Below, piece by piece: positions 57,877 to 64,000 of a stretch of 64,000 bases of DNA; within the stretch, counting starts at the first letter, position 1; each line of letters begins with the position of its first letter. This stretch comes from Pristionchus mayeri. Taxonomy: Eukaryota; Nematoda; Chromadorea; Rhabditida; Neodiplogasteridae. The notes under the pieces are model-generated. The model had not been told where the DNA came from. It ran no database searches and saw only the letters and a program-made list of their open reading frames with translations. The DNA lies in assembly GCA_036245805.1 (NCBI GenBank), contig BTRK01000003.1:34551215-34615214 (forward strand), read 5' to 3'. Position numbers and translations under genes: made by a program.

Positions 57877-58399
57877 GGGTAGTGGACAAAACGGCAACAA
57901 TTCGCCGTTCGCTTGCGATTGAAGGCATGGACTTGGGAGTTGTTTCATTGTTACCAGTGTGTGCTGACCTACATTTACATATGCAATTCCCGTGACCAGG
58001 CGAACTCGAGTTTCACTCCATATCTATGTATAGGGGTTCATGGTCCAAAATTGACAATTTGAGTGGAAAATCATGGTTAGATAATTGCAAAATGATGTAA
58101 ACAATCGATATTCCAGTATCCCAGAAACAACTCTAAACCAGTAACATTTATATCAATTGCTTATGGCATTTGATGAATATCTAACCTTGATTTTCCACTC
58201 AAATTTCCAATTTTGGACCATGAACCCCTATACATAGATATAGAGTGAAACTCGAGTTCGCCTGGTAACGGGAATTAAATATGCTAATGTAGGGCAGCAC
58301 ACACTGCTAACAATGAAACAACTCCCAAGTTCATGCCTTCAATCGCAAGCGAACGGCGAATTGTTGCCGTTTTGTCCATTGTCGTTTTGTCCGCTACCC
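57877..58399. mobile_element. Foldback hAT-like MITE, copy 4 (best preserved)
   Basis: 523 bp, nearly a complete palindrome, flanked by a perfect 8-bp duplication TCGATAGA (57869-57876 and 58400-58407). The ends GGGTAGTGGACAAAACG pair with CGTTTTGTCCGCTACCC. The arms share AATTCGCCGTTCGCTTGCG and CTTGGGAGTTGTTTCATTG. The central AATCGATATT is shared with the other copies. No coding. Confidence 0.9.
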
Positions 58400-58496
58400 T
58401 CGATAGACCGTCTTTTAGAGTATCGAAAAGGTTATTTTATGGTACCTCTGTGAATTTTGCAGAAGGTAAGAAGAAGGTACGATTCCAATAATTTCA

Positions 58497-58830
58497 TGCG
58501 CAAATTAATGAACAACTCTTGCCCTATCACTCACTAATTGGAAAGATTTTGGAGATCGCTACTTTTTCTAGAGCAGGAAGTGCTTGAAATTCCTCAACAT
58601 CAGTTGTTTTCGTAATTGCTATCGAAAAAATAGTTTTTCGAAAAATATCGCTTTTTAAGTAAGAAAGCCGATTGGGTTCTAAAATATCGAAGTAATCGAA
58701 AGTCCAGTAGGTATTGATTATAGCTCCCTTAGGCAGGTGTCAGCCTCATGAATCCCCGAAACATGAAAGTTGGTCACGTAAATTTTTATTTTTCTACTGA
58801 GTCCGGATTCATCCGTCTGTACGAAGGAAA
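58497..58830. repeat. Dispersed repeat, copy 2
   Basis: Collinear with 34385-34760 inside the mariner-like remnant of cullin C: CTTGCCCTATCACTCACTA, GATCGCTACTTTTTCTAG, GATTATAGCTCCCTTAGG and AATCCCCGAAACA. The family is unknown. Confidence 0.65.
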
Positions 58831-59030
58831 TAACGGATTCAGCAGCTATCTATTTTTGCTACTAAGGAGAGCACACCCCGGGCTTCTTAAAAAAATTTGT
58901 GAGCTTCCTATCAAAAATTCAAAAAAAAAAAAGCGCCGCTATTTTAAAGAAAATCTTAATTTTTCTGAAAAGTTCACTCTTACGCTTAACTCGATTTCTC
59001 CTATATTAGACAGCCTTGCCCCTCTATAAC

Positions 59031-59349
59031 TGTTATATCGAGAGGAATCCCTCCCCTCTATTATCATATTATCGACTGACGCCTTATGCCGTCATTCCCC
59101 TTTTACCTATCTGCCCGAGTGCAGTTGTTGACTCGCTTCCCTTTATCCCTCCCTATTCACACTACGGGTAGATCAGTGACCCTTCGCCTCTCACTCGAGT
59201 GTTATTGATTACCTCGCACCCTCTTCCCTTCTATGCGAGGCAGTCTCTCTCTTTTCGGAGTTGTGGATTGGTGCTCACGTTTTCACTCTTGCCTAGATAA
59301 AGCTTCTCCCTTTATGCTCTTGGAGTTTGGGACAGGCGACTACACAACA
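59031..59349 (+). repeat. Probable 5' LTR of the Ty3/gypsy element
   Basis: Begins TGTTATATCG and ends ACACAACA, giving the usual TG...CA ends and about 319 bp. It is followed directly by TTGGCGTTCAGTACTC, which starts with the TGG expected of a tRNA primer-binding site. The matching 3' LTR would lie beyond 64000, so the boundaries cannot be verified here. Confidence 0.6.
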
Positions 59350-59367
59350 TTGGCGTTCAGTACTCAC
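59350..59367 (+). other. Putative tRNA primer-binding site
   Basis: TGGCGTTCAGTAC lies one base after the inferred LTR end. It would pair with the 3' end of a tRNA finishing ...GAACGCCA. The tRNA is not identified. Confidence 0.5.
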
Positions 59368-59736
59368 GAATAGGCGCGCTTGTTCCTGTTTTTCTCGTTC
59401 TTTTCTTGTCGCTCTTTCTTGTCGTTGACCCGGGCAAATCTGTGCTGCCGGTGTCTTGTTTCCTCTCGCTGAACCGGGCAAATTTGTGCTGCCGGTGTCA
59501 GAAGTCGTACCCATCTCTTGTGCAGGGTGCGCGCAACCACATCTCTTGTGCGGTGGTTGTTGTGTCGAGCTTGAAAACAGCGAGTTGTCGAGGTGGGCCG
59601 GAGGCGCTGCTCGATTTTCTTTCTGCCCTTCTGAGTGCGTGGCAGAAAGTGAGCTTGGAAGCAGTGAGGTCTCACTAGTGGTAGTGAACAGTTCCAAGTC
59701 TGTACTCACTCGATAGATAGTACACGTGTCACAAGG

Positions 59737-62700
59737 ATGCCTAGCGGAGCGAGTGGGACTGGCGGCGATGCAAATGGAGAGGCGATGAAAATGATCGCTC
59801 AGATGCTCGCGGCACAGAGAGAACAGAATGAACTATTGAGAGCACAGATGGAGACACAGAAAGAGCAAATGGAGAAACAGAGTGAGGCCATTCAGGTGCT
59901 GCTGAATGAGAGACCAGAGAGATCGGATGGGACGTCGGAGATGTCGAATGGAAACAGACACAGAGGACCAAGCATCGATTCTCTCGAGAAACAGATCAGA
60001 AATTTCTCGTATAACCCAGAGGATGGGGTGACGTTTGACACGTGGATTGAGCGTCACAGAGATATTTTCGAGAATGATCTGGCAGATATGGTTGATGGTG
60101 ATAAGGGGAGATTGCTATTGCGACACGTCGATGACAAGGTGTACAAGCAGTTCACTGATCACATCAGACCGAAAAAGCCATCGGATCTCAAGTTCGAAGA
60201 GATCATTACGAAAATGCAGGACTTGTTTGGAGACAAAAAGACTGTGTTTGAGAAGAGACTAGACGTGTTCGGTCTCAAGATGTCGAAGCTGAAGTGCAAC
60301 GATATCAAGGAATTCTCTGCGATTGTGAACAGAGTAGTGGAAGAGGCAAATATCAAGGATATGCCTCTGGAACAGTTCAAAGCAATGGTGATGCTGGCTG
60401 GAATGGATCTTCCGAGACACACCGCAACGATGTTCCACGTGATGAATGAAATGAGATCAGACGAAGCACCCACAATCGAAACGATTCTCGGTGTGGTGAA
60501 CGTGTACCAGGAAGTGTACAGCGATTCACATGCAGTATCGAAGCAGAATGATCTCCAAGTGAATGCAATCAGTGGAAATCGAGATCAGAAGAAACCGTGG
60601 CCAAGGAAGTTCCAGCGAAAAGGAACCGTAGAGGCTGGTGGATGTGGCCGATGTGGTAAGGACCACACTGATGCAGAGTGCCCGAATGCGAATTTCCAAT
60701 GCTACAACTGCAAGGATATCGGTCATTTCGCGATTAAGTGCACGAAACCTGCAAAGAAGCTCCAGGTTCGGAAGGAGAACAAGTTGATGGTGAACCTTGT
60801 CTCTGGGGATCTGCCCGAGGACCTCGAGCGTTTCGAGACAGATGTAGTCATGAATGGTAAGTTGATCAGAATGACGGTAGACACCGGATCCGATATAACC
60901 CTGATTTCTGAATCAACCTGGAAGGAAATCGGGGCACCAGAGAGAAGTTAACACGATGCATTCCCGAGATGTGCCAATGGATCACCTCTCAAGTTGTCTG
61001 GAAAGTGTCACCTCACTCTTGAGCTGAATGGAAGCACTGCCCAAGGAAGTGTGTACACGTCAGAGGAATCCGATAACCTCATGGGAAGGGATTTCATAGT
61101 CACTTTCTTCCGACTGATTCCACGAGAAGTAAGAGTGAATGCAGTGAAGAGTGATGAATCTTACGTGAAGTGGATTGAGAGAGATTACGGTGACATCTGC
61201 AAGGAAGGACTGGGAACGTGTGAGAAGGCTAAGGCGACGTTTCGCTTGAGAGAAGGATCGATTCCCGTCTTCTGCAAGAGAAGAGACATTCCCCTTGCTT
61301 TACTTCCTAAAGTTGATGAGGAGATTGACAGACTTCTTTCATTGAACGCAATCGAATCGGTTGATTACCTCGAGTGGGCTGCACCCATTCTCGTGGTTCC
61401 AAAACCGAATGGGAAGTTGAGAGTGTGCGTTGATTTTTCAACTGGCCGAGTCTTGAGCCGCATAATCACCCGTTGCCGGTGACATCAGAGATATTCACTC
61501 GCCTGGAAGGGTGCATTTTCTTTAGTCAATTCGACCTCAGCGATGCATACCTACAAATTCCAGTGGATGAGGAGTGTAGAGATCTGCTCGGAGTGTGCAC
61601 TCACAGAGGATTATTCCGTTTCAAGAGATTGCCTTTTGGAGTGAGCGTTGCCCCTGGAATTTTCCAGAAGACAATGGATACGATGCTCACTGGCTGTGAT
61701 AGTGCGCAAGCATATCTGGATGATATCGTGGTCGCCGGAAAGACCAAGGAAATTCATGATAGAAACTTGAAACGAGTACTCGACAGGATAAAAGAATATG
61801 GATTCAGAATCCGTCCCGAAAAGTGATCATTCGGAATGAACAAAATCAAGTATCTGGGGTTCATTGTTGATCAGTATGGAAGGAGACCAGATCCAGCGAA
61901 AGTGAAGGCCGTACGGGAAATGCCACCACCCCGAGATCAACCTTCATTGAGATCCTTCCTTGAAATGGTGTCCTACTACGGTTGTTTCATTGATGGGATG
62001 TACAAGCTTAGATCCCCTCTCGATTATTTGCTGAAGGATGGTGTTGAGTGGAACTGGTCGATTGAATGTGAGAAGTCATTCAAGGAGATAAGATCTATTC
62101 TGGCATCGGATCTTAATCTGATTCACTAGGACCCCTCGAAGGAACTGGTATTGGCTGCTGATGCGAGTGAGAAGGGAATCGGAGCAATCAATGATAGCTC
62201 ATAGAGTCAATGGAAGACTCGTGCCGATTGCCCACTCATCACGAGCACTTAAAACAGCCGAAGTAAAGTATGCTCAGATCGAGAAGGAAGGACTCGCTTT
62301 GATCTTTGGTGTGACAAAGTTCCATCGGTATCTGTTCGGAAGACGATTCGTCATGCAAACAGATCATAAGCCTCTCTTCTCGATATTCGGTTCGAAAGAT
62401 GGAATTCCTGTGCATACAGCGAGAAGACTGTACCACTGGGCGACGATTCTGCTGGGATACAATTTCTCGATGGAATACATCAATACGGAGAGTTTTGCTT
62501 ATGCAGATGCCCTCTCTAGATTGATTGTTGACTCAAGAGAAGATCAAGATGAGGAGAATGTACTCAACGAAGTGGAGACGGTCATCGTTAGAATGATCAA
62601 AACGAGCATGGAGAAACTGCCTGTCACTTCTGACGATATCAAACACGCACTATCAGCTGATCAGTTGCTGTGCAGAGTCAGAAACTTCCATCTCACGAGA

Positions 62701-63963
62701 TGGCCTAATGAGAAAACTCTTCGTGAGGATAGCGAATTTGACATTCTGAAGCCATTCTACTCAATCTACTCCCGATCGCTCATCGATGAGGTTATGAGAA
62801 TGCTACATGTAGGTCATCCTGGTGTAGTCAGAATGAAATCGAGGGCTCGACAAGCCTGTTATTGGTTCAGAATGGATAAGGATATCGAAAAAGTTGTTCT
62901 ATCATGTGAGCAGTGTGCTCAGGCACTCAAGAGACCGACTAAAGTGCCGCTGGAACCATGGCCGAAGGCGAGCGAACCATGGGAGAGAATCCACTTGGAT
63001 TACTGCGGACCAGTGGAAGGGAAGTATCTGCTGGTAATGGTCGACTCTCTTTCGAAATGGCCCGAGATTGTGGCGACCTCGACGATGACTGCGGGTGCCA
63101 CGATTCGCATTCTGAATGAATCGATAGCACGGAATGGGCTGCCCAGAGTGATAGTAACTGACAATGGCACCCAGTTCAATTCAGACGCATTCAATAGATA
63201 TTGTCGTGAACGAGGAATCATTCACATGAACACTCCTACGTACCATCCGCAGAGTAACGGCCAGGCCGAGAGATTTGTGGATTCGGTGAAGCGGAGTCTG
63301 CTGAAGCAAAAAGGAGAGCGATCCCTCGAGGAAGCTCTCCAGCTGTTCCTGTATAACTATCGGAAAACTCCCAATCCCCAATGTGATGGAAAGACACCGA
63401 GTGAGATAATGTTTGGAAGGAACATCCGAACAGAAGTGGATCTCATGAGACCTGTCAGAGTAATGACAGGAAGTGATGAACAGATCGATCGAATGAAGGA
63501 GAGATTCGATCGAAAACATGGAGCAAGGGCCAGATCGTTCAAGATTGGAGATAATATCCTGTACGAAATGAATATCGCCCCGAATGGGTGGAAATGGACA
63601 AAAGGAACAGTCAATGGTCGCATCGGAAAGACCATGTATGAAGTGGTACTTGATGATCGGACAGTGAGGGCACATGCCAACCAATTGAGACTGAGACTCG
63701 ATTCTGATCGAGAAATCGAGTATATGACTGATCCAGTTATGGATGATGAGACACAAGTAAGTGCTCTCGAAGCGATCGAATCTGGAATCAACGAGAAGAA
63801 GATGCCTGAACCCGACGGACAAATCGATGGATTCCACGACGGAATGCCCGACGGAGAAGAGGACATCAACGAGAAGCCAGTTCCGAGACGATCAGAGAGG
63901 ACGAGTGTGCCACCGAAGAGACTCAATGTCAGTCATAAGAAGAACCGATACGACGAAGAGTGA
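59737..63963 (+). pseudogene. Ty3/gypsy Gag-Pol polyprotein, degenerate
   Basis: One ancestral frame of about 1409 codons. The first part encodes Gag: a coiled-coil-like Gln/Glu-rich N-terminus, then two zinc knuckles (CGRCGKDHTDAEC and CYNCKDIGHFAIKC, about 60640-60735). Protease carries DTGSD (60880). Reverse transcriptase carries YLDDIV (61714). RNase H (about 62145-62520) carries TDHKPL. Integrase has an HVGH...CEQC zinc site (62806-62920) and the D,D,E core in LDYCGP, TDNGTQF and GQAE. Breaks: TAA at 60949, a probable 1-nt loss near 61447, TGA at 61824, TAG at 62127 and a probable 1-nt gain near 62187. The 600-codon segment from 62161 is still open. The copy cannot make a full polyprotein. 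Confidence 0.92.
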
Positions 63964-64000
63964 TTTCCCTGACCAAAAGTGCATCGATCGTGGCCCAGTT

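Larger units (their letters stand above)
59031..64000 (+). mobile_element. Ty3/gypsy LTR retrotransposon, 3' end outside window
   Basis: The order is LTR, leader, gag with zinc knuckles, protease, reverse transcriptase, RNase H, integrase. Protease-RT-RNase H-integrase order is that of Ty3/gypsy and not of copia. The coding region ends at 63963. The 37 bases left in the window do not reach a polypurine tract or 3' LTR that I can identify. There is no envelope gene. Confidence 0.9.

Noticed and set aside
59293..59716. Overlapping open frames on both strands in the gypsy leader
   Set aside because: They lie between the inferred LTR/primer site and the Gag start; both strands are open, as expected for unusual base composition, and no domain is visible.
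63181..63837. 218- and 189-codon minus-strand frames in the integrase region
   Set aside because: Antisense shadows of the Ty3/gypsy integrase; no recognisable motifs of their own.

Overview
The window looks like nuclear DNA from a nematode, most likely a diplogastrid such as Pristionchus. That assignment is an inference from four things: genes cut into many exons of about 60-145 bp, AT-rich introns, GC-richer exons, and nematode-style cullin and lysosomal-lipase genes among mariner elements. It is a mobile-element-rich region. Cellular coding is limited to three related cullin-1 loci, a decayed lipase gene and one short multi-exon region I could not identify.

Layout. 0.2-7.2 kb is a nested inverted repeat with two pairs of near-mirror arms and no convincing gene. 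7.7-14.8 kb (minus) is an intact 22-exon CUL1-type cullin (locus A, 791 aa by my splicing) with an apparently intact mariner in one intron. 14.8-20.3 kb is its 5' flank plus foldback elements and a second, broken mariner. 20.4-27.7 kb (plus) is locus B, a truncated and frameshifted cullin pseudogene whose introns are packed with elements. 28.0-32.3 kb holds a mariner-like remnant, an element with two opposed tRNA-like segments, and the 5' flank of the next gene. 32.4-39.5 kb (plus) is locus C, a second full-length cullin (784 aa if spliced like A) with a damaged 3' splice site before exon 11. A and C are inverted paralogues that share exon structure and upstream sequence.

41.9-44.5 kb (minus) is a decaying acid-lipase (LIPL-like) gene. 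44.5-51 kb is repeat sequence, including a three-level nest of elements at 46.3-47.5 kb. 51-53 kb has an unidentified multi-exon coding region followed by a tiny RTE-like LINE fragment. 53.5-58.4 kb has two more copies of a long foldback family, one of them split by a dead mariner. 59.0-64.0 kb is a degenerate Ty3/gypsy retrotransposon with its 5' LTR in view and its 3' end outside the window.

How it fits together. The cullins would be scaffolds of SCF ubiquitin ligases: the N-terminal half binds SKP1/F-box adaptors and the C-terminal half binds RBX1 and carries the NEDD8-acceptor lysine. A is complete, C is nearly so, and B keeps only N-terminal exons. The most unusual signal is a set of terminal-inverted-repeat elements of different classes (TTAA target sites, TA target sites, and a long foldback) that each carry a tRNA-like pol III promoter segment in the middle. 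A second striking pattern is a foldback family with four copies, three with perfect 8-bp target duplications and one matching at 7 of 8.
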